Assembly (NCBI GenBank): GCA_963556195.1
Contig: OY744525.1
Coordinates: forward strand, 63,405,633 to 63,469,632
Source of the DNA: Sepiola atlantica
Taxonomy: Eukaryota; Mollusca; Cephalopoda; Sepiida; Sepiolidae
Direction: 5' to 3'
DNA length: 64,000 nucleotides
Below the pieces are notes generated by a model, which had not been told where the DNA came from, did no database searches, and saw only the letters and a list, made by a program, of their open reading frames with translations. The translations under genes and the position numbers were made by a program. Positions 19,902 to 31,300 of the stretch are shown here, piece by piece. Position 1 is the first letter of the stretch. Every line of letters begins with the position of its first letter.

Positions 19902-20014
19902 GAGTCAATGAAAAATAGTTAGACCTGTAAATGGAAACAGATCAATATCTTCAGTTGTCAGCACAAGGAGCATTTAGTAAATAAAAATATTTCTTCTTCT
20001 TCTCTTTCAATTGC

Positions 20015-20064
20015 ATTCCTTAAGCACGACTTTTCAAAGATTAAAATCTTATCATCAGAGGAAT
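20015..20064 (-). ncRNA. Hammerhead ribozyme candidate
   Basis: The minus strand reads ATTCCT, CTGATGA, then stem II AAGAT-TTTA-ATCTT, GAAA, stem III AAG-TCGTG-CTT, A17, AGGAAT. Stem I (ATTCCT/AGGAAT) is 6 bp perfect. All invariant bases are present. The one weakness is a U:U instead of a pair at the base of stem II. It is unrelated in sequence to the CCTACA family. Confidence 0.65.
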
Positions 20065-20399
20065 AGAGATTGATAAGTTGACAGATAAGAACAGTCAATA
20101 TTCAAAATTTGGGAAAAGTTTTTTTTTAAAAAGTTCTTTTTAAAAGGTTTTAAAAGTTCAAACGGGTGTGTTTCAATGCAAATGAAAGTCACCAAATACG
20201 GAGATCCAAGTTGTATGGGGTTCAAATGTAATTGGTAAATCCAGAAGAATCTGCATGAAAATCCAACGGCGAAGATTCCACCCAAGTCCTAAGTCCTTAG
20301 AGGGGGAATCAGACAAAATTAGCCATATTAAGAAAACGCATTTCTTCCTGTTTTCAAGTAAACAAATCCAAAGGCAAAAAGCAACGAACCAAAACTCAA

Positions 20400-20402
<3 letters not shown>

Positions 20403-20471
<69 letters not shown>
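20403..20471. repeat. (AT)n microsatellite
   Basis: 34 AT units. Confidence 0.95.
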
Positions 20472-20474
<3 letters not shown>

Positions 20475-20544
20475 GGAGATTGAATGAAACAGTTTATAAA
20501 TATTGTTAAAAATCTTTTTAAATTCATAAATACAAAATCCGTCA

Positions 20545-21240
20545 AAAAAATGTATACTTTTGCCGTCGCAGCAGCCCAGAGAGTGAAAATCAACGAGATG
20601 GAAATCCGATACACATATATAGAACTTGCCAGAGAACTGAAAGAAATATGGAACATGAAGAAAGTCAATATAATACCCATATTCATGGAAGCACTAACAA
20701 CAATCCCGAAAGAAATGGAAAAAAAGACGAGGAGAAATTGGAATCAAAGGGAAGGCTGAGACTATACAACATACGGCAATGATAAAAAAACAGCTATAAA
20801 TCATAAGGAAAATCATCGAATGCGGAAACCAACCCACATAAACTATGAACACTAACCAGCCACATGGAAGTTACGACAGAAATAGAAAAAAACATGGAAA
20901 AAACACCACGTGAACCAGACGGGACTGAAACTGCAAGAAATCTAATAAACTATCTATGCTCCCCGAAAAAAAGGATCAAACTCGGCTGAAAATACACAAA
21001 ATAGTCGTCAAGGGTCAAGAGGATGGAAAGACCGAGGAGAGAGAGCACTAACCAGACTTACACTGGAAGGTTTCAGAGAGTACTGAAACCTTGAGGAGGC
21101 TTATTGCCATTCAAATTCCAGACGATAAATCAATGGTAAAAGGCTGTTGCAATAATGCAAGTGAGCAATCATTGGTAAAGACTCATGTGAGAACTCCTAG
21201 TGAGTAAAAAAAATATAAAATAAATAAATAAATAAAAAAA
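20545..21240 (+). pseudogene. LINE C-terminal and 3' region (family A)
   Basis: The frame YTFAVAAAQRVKINEMEIRY, ELARELKEIWNMKKVNIIPI, FMEALTTIPKEMEK is the segment after the Zn-knuckle in family A (usual form DFAVPADHRVK...ARELK..W...IPI..GALG). A stop follows at 20759. The 3' region keeps GAGAGTACTGAAACC and 'ggaggctta' and ends in an A/TAAA-rich tail at ~21200-21260. Confidence 0.75.
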
Positions 21241-21589
21241 TAAATAAATAAAATAAAAATAATGTCATCGTCGTCGTCGAAATGTTGTAACTGAAAATAT
21301 CCACATTGGTCAATACCAGAAAACTTCTTCTCTCGTATGCAAGTCTACTTCCATAGATCTTTTAACTGAGAATCACTAATTTAGATGGTGCATGTACATT
21401 CAAAAATCTTATTATCCACCATTTTAAATTTCTGTCAATTTGTCAGTCTCAGAATTCTAACAATGATAAATAGGTTTGTTTTATTTTAATCGATTTGTTA
21501 ATCTTTAGACAGACACTTGAAATAAAGTTTAGTTTAACAGTCTTTAAAGATGAAAATACCTTTGATACATTCTAATGATTTCAATCAAT

Positions 21590-21850
21590 CAAATTTATTG
21601 GTAAAAAATAGCAACGCGCAACAAGCCATGTAAAAAGACAGTTAGAAGATATGTACATCTATATAACGTTTGAATCTTTTGTTCAAGGCGACTTTAATTC
21701 TGGATATGGTAGACATCGTCAATGCCTCTGGTAGACTGTTCCATGAAGCAGAATCGCGAACAGAGAATTCTGTCTTTCTTCTACTGAGATGAAAGCGACT
21801 ATGGTACAGCTTTTGCTGAGTCCAGTGTAGACCACAATTTGGCGTTGGGT
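21590..21850 (-). pseudogene. LINE C-terminal end (family D, CR1/L2-like tail)
   Basis: The minus strand encodes HSRFHLSRRKTEFSVRDSAS, WNSLPEALTMSTISRIKVAL and KRFKRYIDVHIF before a stop. 'F..R....WN.LP......S...FK..L' is the universal last motif of many non-LTR ORF2 proteins. The element ends in a repeated TGATTGA motif (plus 21585-21595), typical of CR1/L2-type 3' ends. Confidence 0.7.
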
Positions 21851-22683
21851 TGAAAAAACTGCTTGAAAAGTATATTGAAATTATGATTGATGATATAAAT
21901 AATATACGGAAGCTATAGATAGTATTCCGATGTGTGCATCAAAGCAGTGAACTTTAAAATCTACCTTTTGATAATCTTGAGAAGATGAAAATACTTTTCA
22001 TACACACAAGTGTACTGAATAGTATTTTAGTCATCGTAAAATTTATTTTAAAAGATTTTAAAAATTTGAAAATAGTTTTAAGACAACCGAATTATGTAAA
22101 TAAGTCGCAGAATGGGCATCCGTAGACGAGTGTTCTGCTAGATAGTAATAAAATTAATTCACTGAATGGAACAGTTTTGCACCATTTTTATGTTCCTTAC
22201 AAAGATTAAAATGAAGATGTATATGCTACTAAACTTTATGTCTAGAATCGTTATTCCAATGTCGATCCAAATTTATTAAATGATTTTGATTTCAGAAAAA
22301 AATGTCTAAAAAGTGGCGCTGAAGTTTACAGTGTCTTAAAGAGAAATTGAAATTCAGGCAATATTTGTTTATTTAGTGCTTAATAACAATGGATACCACT
22401 TCATGCACATTGTAAATATTTGAATTTCCAAATGGAAAGTGGTGCCCCATATTTTGCCCCCCCCCAAAAAAAAACAACTTTTCTTTAAAATAGTCCCCAA
22501 TAAATGAAATTTTGGGGATATTTATTAATTGATGTCTAATATCTATAGTTACAATTTTATCAAAATCAGACGTATCTTAATTTTCATGGAAGGTTTCCAA
22601 CCCCTTACTTCTTTGCATAAACTAAATTAAACAAAATATAGCCCATATTACTAACCCTTACACCTACCCGATATGCATAAATA

Positions 22684-22685
<2 letters not shown>
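21851..22685. other. AT-rich, nothing recognised
   Basis: No ORF or repeat family; a C9 run followed by A8 lies at about 22460-22480. Confidence 0.5.

Positions 22686-22689
<4 letters not shown>

Positions 22690-22735
<46 letters not shown>
22690..22735. repeat. (AT)n microsatellite
   Basis: Pure AT units; another short tract is at 22860-22881. Confidence 0.95.
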
Positions 22736-22738
<3 letters not shown>

Positions 22739-22777
22739 TTAAAAAAATTAATACTAATAAAAAAATAAAAATTTATA

Positions 22778-22910
22778 CTAAAAAACAGCTCTACTTGTTA
22801 TTGAGCACGTTTTATAAACACTGGGGTTTCACTGAATTCACATTTAGGAAAACACAATAATATATATATATATATATATATGCTAGCATAACCTGTGTTC
22901 TCGTGTTACC
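22778..22910 (+). repeat. Dispersed repeat, copy 2 of 2
   Basis: Matches 16245-16360 (ACAGCTCTACTTGTTATTGA and later CTCGTGTTACC), with an (AT)n expansion inserted before the last block. Confidence 0.75.
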
Positions 22911-23254
22911 AGGAAAATTTAGGAACCCAAGAACCTCCTGCTCCCATCCTGAACCCCATATTACGTTACATTTTTGCTAATGGACATGTAGAGGTTAGTT
23001 TTAACGTTACACTTTCGCTAGATTAGCAGTGAGTGTTAACATAACGCTGGTCTTGTCCAAATAATATCCTGACAAAAATATCCCTAAAAAGAAGCCATAA
23101 GAAAAGAAATAAAACGTAATTCTGCAATGTGATCGAAGCGTTAAATATTGGTGTAGTCATACAATAATTACAATCGAGTGTACGTAGCCTGTATTTTATG
23201 TGTGATAAAAATATTTATGACGGTTACCTATTATAATTACCATAATCAAGTAGT

Positions 23255-23312
23255 TTTTTAATGGAAATCGCTCCAGACAAGGCATGAAGCCATTTGATGT
23301 AAAAAGTAAATC
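23255..23312 (-). mobile_element. LINE 3' tail (family E)
   Basis: The minus strand CATCAAATGGCTTCATGCCT and TGTCTGGAGCGATTTCC equal the 3' end of the LINE at 41760-42610, here as an isolated ~58-bp relic. Confidence 0.65.
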
Positions 23313-24239
23313 CAAGGTCCACTTTCTACTCTACTAAAATTAAGTCTGTAGAGAGAGATCTGAGAAGACTGAATTTTATTTGAAGAAATTGTAGTTATAT
23401 AATATTGTAAGCAAAATTAATTGTTTGTGTTTTGTAAACGTCTAAAATTTCCATGTTTAAAATAATAGTTAACTTCATACATTTAACAATTGGTGTTTTT
23501 GTGAGCGAGCGATAAAGTGATTTAAGAATACAGATTTTTTTAGAAACTGTAGTTATATAATCTTGTAAGTGAATATAATAAGCGTAAAACAGTATTCATG
23601 TTTAGTAAAATTTAAAACTTTCAATTTTTAAATAAAAGAATAAATTCATAACAAGGTTTGCAAAATGTGCACTGTTTCAATACTTAAAAGCACAATAAAA
23701 TTTACGTGGTGTAAGTGAATTATTTTCATGAATATATGTTAAATCGTGTGTATTTGATGTGTGAATTTAGTATTTAATGAATTAATAAATATTCAGTGTT
23801 TGCTAAAAGTAAAATAATGGTCCTTCATGTAAGAAAATGTTAATGATCATTACATATGCGAGAATGCGTAGAGTTCACAATCGGTGAAGTGGAAATTATT
23901 TATCTTACGAAATATCTGAAGCTGGTGATTCGAGTAGTAGTAAGAGGACCTGTCACTGACAGAGTGTATCTCCTCTGACTATCTCTAAGACGTTATTAAT
24001 CAAAACGAAATATTTTTATCGGATTAAATATAAAAAGAAAAATTTCAGAAGAGGAAGACAATATGTCCACTTTCTCACATATTAAGAAGATTTTAATGCA
24101 GTTTTTATTTATGAGTTTATAAATAATTGAAGTATAGAAAGTTTCAATAAAGTGGTTTATGCAAAATTGGTCAGGTTTTGGAAGCATCATTCGGGGAGGG
24201 GGGGGGAAATATGATCTTGTCAGGATTCAAGAGAAGTTA
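23313..24239. other. AT-rich, nothing recognised
   Basis: No gene or repeat identified; a G-run lies at 24195-24207. Confidence 0.5.
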
Positions 24240-24600
24240 GTAGCCTTGCTTTACTGACTTCACAAATGTGGACTTATAGGTTAGGGACACATTGAAGGCC
24301 AGAGTGCTTCACTACCAGTAACCGAGAAGCCTTTAAGAACTTCAAAGTCGCATGGAAGAAGAATACACACGTTTAACGTGTGAGGAGCTGAACAACGCTT
24401 TGGCCTCGTTTTCATTGCATGTTGATTTGATGATGAGTGTCAAAGAGAGGCATTTTGAGAATGTGTTGTAAAATTCGGAAAACCTTACGATGGCTGGGTG
24501 TGGCGGGTTCGAACCCAGTTCGTTCTACAGAAACACTTTCATCAAAAACCACACCTGACCTTGTGTCTAACCTTCTGGAGAGGAGGTAAATAAAATGCAT
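24240..24600 (+). mobile_element. SINE-like element with shared tail
   Basis: GCGGGTTCGAACCCAG resembles a B-box. The tail TGACCTTGTGTCTAACCTTC plus 'gagaggaggtaaataaa' is the tail of the U2-headed family (1-396, 8100, 19208). A different upstream part with the same tail suggests head exchange. Confidence 0.5.
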
Positions 24601-24664
24601 ACATTTAAAAAAAACGTATTGGATAGATCTTTTCGCTAATACTTATAGTTTCCAAATATATTTC

Positions 24665-25150
24665 GTTCCTTCGTTTTGTTTTGTTTTTTTTTACTAATGA
24701 GTCACCTCTTATCAAGTCACAAAGGCTACGCGAGGATAGGGGTCAATGATATTATCAGTTGGTGATGAACAACATCTTGATAAGAATCGAAACGATGGGT
24801 GAAATTGATTAGTAGAAGGCTCCACAAAAATGTGCTAACATTATTGTTAAAAACAACCATGTTGTAATCGACTGGGAAGTAAACTCGTCGTATTGTATTC
24901 CACATATGTAAAGTTCTTGGGAATAAACTTTGTTCATGGAAGTTCTGTTTGGTTGTAAGTACACAGAAGAAGAAAGGAACATTCTTTGCAGTGATTGTAA
25001 TCAAACGAAGTTTTGTTGCGAATGTTTTACAGAACGGGGTGGGGGGCAGAAATTAAAAATCAGTTGATCACCTATCATGAAAATAACGATAGAGTAGATA
25101 AAGACTAGCAACGTCTCTTCTGTTAGAAAGAGGCTGCAGGAGAAGGTAAG
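24665..25150 (+). repeat. Dispersed repeat copy 1 (uninterrupted)
   Basis: About 480 bp colinear with 30290-31000. Shared blocks include ATGAGTCACC..TTATC, ACAACCATGTTGTAAT, ACTTTGTTCATGGAAGTTC and ATCATGAAAATAACGATAGA. It lacks the 5S-like insertion of copy 2. The family is unidentified. Confidence 0.75.
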
Positions 25151-25232
25151 AGATCTTTCCCCACTAGTTTGGTCCATCCTGTATACCCACATACCTAACC
25201 TTATGTATGTATATATTTATTGAAGCTTATAT

Positions 25233-25544
25233 GTGTATAGGAGTCAATCTTCACATGGTTCGGTTAAACAAACTTCAATAATATCTTGTGATAAAAGGGT
25301 CGTCAAACGAAAGGGAAAACATAGTCCTTTTATAAACAACAACGATATGCGTTTATTTCAGTGTTCTACACCGTTGGGTGTAGGTTGCCGGAAGTTAAAA
25401 CAGTGTCACAGTGAAGGAAGTAATAATATAGTAAGAAAGTTCGACTGTCGAAGTTCTTCGAACAGTATATCTTCCAGTAGAGGAAAGTTTTGCTTGGCGT
25501 CAAGTTGCCCGGGAGAGAGAGACGTATTTTTAATTTTTTTATTT
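25233..25544 (+). other. Unclassified open stretch
   Basis: A 105-codon frame with serine- and cysteine-containing but unrecognised sequence (CSTPLGVGCRKLKQC, CRSSSNSISSSRG). There is no splice or domain evidence. It may be chance or part of the neighbouring repeat. Confidence 0.2.
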
Positions 25545-28380
25545 ATTTAGTTTTTTAACATATTTCACCCCAAACAAGGCAGCCGCTACTGTAGACGTAA
25601 GGGCTACTGACAATTAGGGTATAGGTTATGGGTGTCATCCTAAGTTGGGAGCTGTGTAGCGAGATGTCTGTTTACATTAGTTTTAAACCTCTGCATATAG
25701 GTACAGTCGGGGAAACAGGGAGCAGGGAAGGAGTTCCAGAGGTCGGCAGCACGAGAAAAGAAGATATTGAGCTAGAAGGCTCTCTGGCATCTGAGGTCCT
25801 CCACAGTGAATGGATGGGATTTAGCTGATTATCGAGTTAGTCTAGTGTATTTACATCGAGGGAGCACCAGAGTAGCCAGTTCATCGGAGCACAATCCATT
25901 AAAGTTTTTATAAAACTTGCACAAGGATACAACATTGTGGTGATGGGACAAGGGCTGGAGCTTGGTTGCCAGTGAGGGACCTATTAAGTTGGCAACTTTT
26001 TGTTGGACCTTGTCTAAGAGGGAGAGACTAGTGGATGATGCACCAGCCAAGATGTGACAACAATACTCCATGCATGTGCGGATGGCAGCCTGGAGGTCAT
26101 TTTCTAAGGATTCACCCATTGCCTCAGATAGGATCGTGTCTGTTTTGCCTACATGACGAGAGTAAAGCGTGGTGTCATCAGCAAATATACCTATCTCAGA
26201 TTCGATGTCATCAGGGAGGTCATTTATGAAAATCATAAACAATAAAGGTCTAAGGATAGATCCCTGGGGTACACCAGTATTTATGTCATGTGGCTTAGAT
26301 GAACGGCCATCGAGGACAACCTGGATTTTTCTTTTGGTTAGGAAGGATGTAATTATATTAAATATTTGTCCAATAATACCATATGAGCGAATTTTTACGA
26401 GAACCCCTTTATGCCATACCTTGTCAAAGGCCTTGGATATATCAAGCGCTACTGCCCTAGCTTCACCTGCCTTGTTCAGTGTATAATATATGCATTCAGA
26501 GATTACCGTTAGGATATCTGCAGTAGATCGTGCTTGTCTAAATCCATACTGGCGGTCAGAAAGAAGTTTAGCATTAACTAAGTGTCGGACTATCGCTAGA
26601 TTGATTAAGGATTCAAAGATTTTAGCAAAGATCGGGAGTAGACTGATTTGGCGGTAATTCTGAGTATCAGTTTGATCGCCAGAATTCTTGAAGACTGGTA
26701 CCAAAGAGGCAATTTCCCATCTATCGAGGAAGCAAGATTCAACTAGGAATTTGTTGTAGAGTTTGCAGAGGACAGGGGCCAGTTCTGCAGAGTATTTCTT
26801 TATTACTATTACAGGTATAAGATCAGGCCCAAAAGCTTTGGAAGTGTCACAGTCTTTTATGATGCCTCTGACCTGGGATGGGGTGATGACCAGGTTTTCA
26901 AGTGTAGTTTCGGTCCGCAATAGGAATTTAGGGAGGGGGTGGTTTTCTGAGTCTAAAGTAGAGTTTAAAGTGAAACGCTGGGCAAGTAGTTGAGCCTTAT
27001 CAGTTGCCGTGAAAACAACATCATTGTAGTTTGATAGCAGGAGAATCGTTGATTGTCTATTGTCCACCACACTATTGTAGATTTTCCAGAAATCGTGAGT
27101 ACCTAATTTCTGTGACTGAATTCGTTTTTTTTTTGTTATCTATGTATACACTCTCTTTGCTTCACCTATCACTGTCTTACAATTATTTCTTGACTCTATA
27201 AATTTCTGTCTATTTGCAGCTGTCTTATGGCGGCCAAGTTTTGGAATGCTTGCTGCCTCTCAACAATGGAAGCTGCACATTTCGAGGTGAACTATTGAGG
27301 AGAGTGGCGCTTGCTGAAGAATTTTCGAATAGGAACATAGGCTTCAATGCCTGCTTTGACCCATTCGGTTAACTCCTTTGCACACTGATCAGCAGGGAGT
27401 GAGAAGGTTTCCCTCCATGGGGCGTCACTGATGTGATATCTGATGGACTCAAAATCAGCTTGCTCGTAGTATCTCATAGTTTTGAGCAATGGCTCATCAG
27501 CTTTTGGATGAGTTTTTAGGGTGATATAAATCATTACCACAATGTGATCAGCATTCCCGAGAGGGCTATGGGCTTTCATCACACAAGCCTTGGGCAGTGA
27601 GGTCAGTAACAGGTCTAGAAGTGAGGCTAGCTGGTCTACCTGATCAGGGATGCGGGTTGGGAAATCAACAGTCTGAGAGAGAGAGTGAGCTAAGGAGAAA
27701 TTATACATAGAGTTACAGGCTGCCTCAGTAAAGCTGGAGAATCCCAACCAGTCACGGTGGTGGCCATTAAAATCCTCAAATACGTGTATCTGGGCATTCG
27801 AGTCAAGTGAAACTGCTCTATCTATGCATTCATAGACAGCGTTAAGCAGAGTACAGTCCTGGGTCGAAGGTGAACGGTATAAGAAATATAAGTAACTGAT
27901 GCTGTGATGTAAAGTCAATCTAAAGCACATGTAGTCTTGGTCATCTGATTCTAACCTATGTTCTCTAGTCAGGGGGGGGGGAATCTTCCGAACATAATCT
28001 CCTAGCCAGTGCATATGTTTGTCAGTCTTTACGGTAGAGTGGGAAGTAGTCAGTCATGTCAAAGTGGTGAGAGGAGGTTGAGTATTGAAGATTCGTTTCA
28101 CTAGGATATCCAGGGAGTTTGTCAGGAGAAAAGTTTCTACATCGTTGATGTTGGTTCTAAGTCCTCGGATATTTGTGAATGCGAGCCTCAAGGACGGAGG
28201 TGAAAATTGTTTTTGTTGGGTGCCTGGTTGAGGTTTGATTTTTTTTTGCAATGCCATGTTTGGTTCGATATAGAATGGGGTGGGCAAAGTGGGTGTATGT
28301 TAGATGCCAATAAGCTCACACAACCAGTCCATTAGCTTCGACCTGGAAGCTCTCTGTGCTTGCTGTTACATCGGCATGCC
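25545..28380 (-). pseudogene. LINE with endonuclease and reverse transcriptase (family B, best copy)
   Basis: Read right to left, it opens with an AP-endonuclease N-terminus (LRLAFTNIRGLRTNIND, 28287-28054). After a frameshift comes the rest of the endonuclease (28014-27292). It shows YRSPSTQD, FEDFNGHHRDW (family GDFN, here G to E) and GNADH (family SDH). A broken linker (27291-27071) precedes the RT (27070-25829). The RT motifs are NYRQISLLPIFAKIFE, RQYGFRQARSTAD, ALDISKAFDKVWH, GVPQGSILRPLLF and an intact FADDTTLYS catalytic box. After ESLENDLQAA the frame jumps straight to IRTCMEYCCHI, so the thumb region is deleted internally. The 3' region to 25545 matches 33540-34068. Layout and motifs fit the CR1/Jockey-like APE-type non-LTR group; the clade is uncertain. 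It is not active because of the frameshifts and deletion. Confidence 0.9.
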
Positions 28381-28861
28381 ATAAAATTCACTTTCAAAGT
28401 TTTACAGAAAAGTATGAAAATACTTTTGATAAACCTTCATTCGGAGTTGTACATGAAATAAGCTTTAGAGTAAATGTTTGTGGACAGCCAAAATCGTTCT
28501 GATGCACGCAAATATACCTGTACTTAGTAACCTCGGCCTTCTTTGATCCCTTTTCACCCATTCATAGTTTATTTCTAAATTGTATTCAAAAGCTTTATCC
28601 TTCTATTCCTTAATATTTCTCTTTCCCCTCTCTCTCTCTCTCTATCTCTCTTTCTTTATTTAGCCATTTTTTTTTATTCTTAAAGTATTTTTTTTTTTAA
28701 TTTTTATAACCATATCATTTCCATTCCCAGTTCTATTTTAAAGTCTTCACCATTTTCAAGATGGAGGCGGTAACAAGGTGGGGAGCTAAAAAGGGCCATC
28801 TACCAGGGCATGAAGAGATAATGACATCATGGGAGAATTAACCTAGGGAGTTCTGAGAGAG
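28381..28861. other. Unclassified with CT and poly-T runs
   Basis: Contains (CT)n at about 28628-28650 and T-runs. No gene is recognised. Confidence 0.5.
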
Positions 28862-28875
28862 TTGTTGTTGTTGTT

Positions 28876-28959
<84 letters not shown>

Positions 28960-28990
28960 AAGAAGAAGAAGAAGAAGAAGAAGAAGAAGA
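28862..28990. repeat. Compound microsatellite (GTT)n(AAT)n(AAG)n
   Basis: Five GTT, about 18 AAT and about 19 AAG units run directly into one another. Confidence 0.95.
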
Positions 28991-29284
28991 AAAATTTTGG
29001 ATTCCAGGGTTATGGTAGAAATATTTTTTAACTCTCACTTTGAATATGGATTTATTTTTATTATTTTTATTTTATATATATTTTTTTTGTCTTTTTGGTC
29101 GTATTCAATGGGTTTATTTCTAGTCAAGCGACAGCCGGGTTGACAATAAGCCGAGATTATAATCACGTGCAGATTGTGGATTTTTGCTGTTGGGAAACTG
29201 AGATACTGAATAGCTGGGAATATTCCAAGATAAAGAAATATATGCGGGGAAATATCTATTGGAATAGAAGAAAGGCAGTAATGT

Positions 29285-30210
29285 GATAGGAAAAAAAGAA
29301 AGAAAGAAAGAATAGATATTAGGTTAAATATGCAGGGGAAAGAAAGAGAGAAGAATGAAAAAGAGAAAGAAGAATTATATATCAATGCAAAAGAAAGAAA
29401 AATCATAAATACACAGAATAAAAAAAAAGAAAAGGAAGAGTTACACAAAAAAGGATAATTATGTTGATGAAAGAACAAGGGTTTATGGAAAAAAAGAACG
29501 AATCATAAATATGCAATCGTAAGAATGAAAAAAGAAAAAAAGAAGTCAAAAGAGTTTTATAGAAAGAAAGAGAGAAAGAAAAAAGAAAGAAGACTTTTAT
29601 AGAAAGAAATAGAGAAAGAAAAAAGAAAGGAGACTTTTATAGAAAGAAATAGAGAAAGAAAAGGTGAGTAAAAGAAGAGTTTTATCGAAACAATAAAGAA
29701 GGAAAGAAACAACAGAAGAGTTTTATTGAAAGAAATAAAGTTAAATTGGTAAGAGAACAATTGTATAGAAAGAAAGAAAAGAATGGTGCCAAAGAAGAGT
29801 TGTATAGATAGAAATAGAGATAAAAAGGAGCAAACGAAGGAGTAAAAAAATGTCGTAGAGAAAGAAGGAAAGAAAAAAAAGGAGTAAAAGAAAAGAAAGA
29901 GCAAAAGACGATTATAGAAAGAAAGCAACAAATAAAAGGAGGAGTTAAAGAAGAGTTTAATAAAAGAAAAAGAAAAAAGGGGGAGGAAAAGAAATATCTT
30001 AGGGAAAGAAAGGAAGAATTAAAAAGGGAGTAAAAGAAGAATTGTATAGAAAAAAAAGGAAGGAAGGGGTTAAAGAAGAGTTTTATAGAAGTGGAGATAA
30101 AAAAGAAGAAGAAATAGAAGAGTTTTATAGAAAGAAAGAAAAAAGAAAGAAAGAAAACAGAAAGAGTAAAAGAAGGAAAGAAAGAAAGCATAAGCATAGT
30201 GGCAAGAGAT
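29285..30210. repeat. 0.9-kb polypurine tract, AAAGA-rich minisatellite
   Basis: The plus strand is dominated by A and G. The variable tandem units contain AGAGTTTTATAGAAAGAAA spaced by (GAAA)n. The minus-strand open stretches (poly F/S/L) are translations of this. Mirror symmetry favours H-DNA. Confidence 0.9.
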
Positions 30211-30289
30211 GGGACAATATTTCTTCATTTTACTAACAATTAGGCAACATAAGTTACAATTATCGAAAAAAATACATTTTTACCTAACT

Positions 30290-31000
30290 TTGTTTCCTTC
30301 TTTATATTAATGAGTTACCATTTATCGAGTCCAAAGGCCACTCGAGGATAAAAGTTAATGAGATTGTCAGTTAGATGATGACCAATACTATGAGAGGATT
30401 AGAAACAATGAATGGAATGTGCAGAATTTGATTATTTTAGAGAATGGCTCGACAATTATTTGTTAACATTAGACTTGAAAACGACCATGTTGTAATTAGT
30501 TGGGAAGCAGTCATGTAGTATTGCGTTTCACAGATGGAAAGTTCTTGAAACGAAACTTTGTTCATGGAAGTTCAGTTTGGAAGAAAGGAAAGTTCTTTGC
30601 AGTTGTGGAAGAAAAAGATGTTCTTGCTGTGAATGTTTTACAGAGAGGGGGGGCAGAGATTCTTTTATTTTGGTAACACCTGGTGCGGTATTAACCCCGA
30701 ATCGGCTGAATCGGCTTTCTCTAAAAGAGGAAGTTTCTATGGAATATCAAATTCAGAAGCGGTCCCCAGCCGCATGGATATCCCAGTCAGGAGAGATGAC
30801 ATACAGCGTTTGGTATTCCCAAATGGTCACCCATATGATACCGATCAGGCTCAACGTTGCTTAACTTCGGTAATCTAACAAGAACCAGTGTGTCAAAATG
30901 ATTGTGCCAGGGCTTGGAGCTCAGTCGAGCATTATCATGAAAATAATGATAGAGTAGAGAAAGATTAGCAGGGTTGTTTTGTTTCCACTGTTAACTCATC
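30290..31000 (+). repeat. Dispersed repeat copy 2, interrupted
   Basis: Colinear with 24665-25150 on both sides of about 30655-30930. The left part ends GAATGTTTTACAGAGAG plus a G-run. The right part resumes ATCATGAAAATAATGATAGA. The interruption is the 5S-like SINE, which dates the SINE as younger than this repeat. Confidence 0.75.
30655..30930 (-). mobile_element. 5S rRNA-headed SINE, nested insertion
   Basis: On the minus strand plus 30914-30798 aligns along the whole of a protostome 5S rRNA. Blocks include ATTACCGAAGTTAAGCAACG, CATATGGGTGACCATTTGGG and AATACCAAACGCTGT, covering the A-box, intermediate element and C-box of the internal promoter. Most differences look like C-to-T or G-to-A transitions. 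A ~140-bp non-5S tail follows (30797-30655), ending in AAAATAAAAG. A head plus tail and a precise insertion into another repeat fit a SINE3-class element better than a plain 5S pseudogene. Confidence 0.75.
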
Positions 31001-31235
31001 GTTAAATGAGCCTTTATTTGTAAAAGGTAAGTTTAGACTCGCGATTTGGGAGTAAAAAGGCTCACTTTACAATTCAGATGGAAATTTTCATGTAAAGGGC
31101 CATGAAATAAGACCCTACCTCTAAAAGATAGGGAAGCAATTCTAAGAAATCTTTTGATGATCGTAAACTTTAGTGTGTAAATCATTAGTAAACTGAAGAA
31201 ATATTTATAAACGAGTGTGTACATCCTTCACTAGT

Positions 31236-31300
31236 GTCCACACTAATATTCATATTCATATTCATATAAAATAACGTCTCAATCAGTAAAGTTGTAAAAT
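31236..31300 (+). repeat. Isolated monomer of the 80-bp satellite
   Basis: CACTAATATTCATATTCATA, ATAACGTCTCAAT and CAGTAAAG match the core of the 80-bp unit arrayed at 52671-53768, over 20 kb away. Confidence 0.6.

Noticed and set aside
29557..30197. Minus-strand F/S/L-rich open frames
   Set aside because: Translation of the polypurine minisatellite complement; no independent coding signal.
30798..30914. A functional 5S rRNA gene
   Set aside because: Many transitions, including in conserved helices, no terminal T-run, and a non-5S tail continuing into another repeat.
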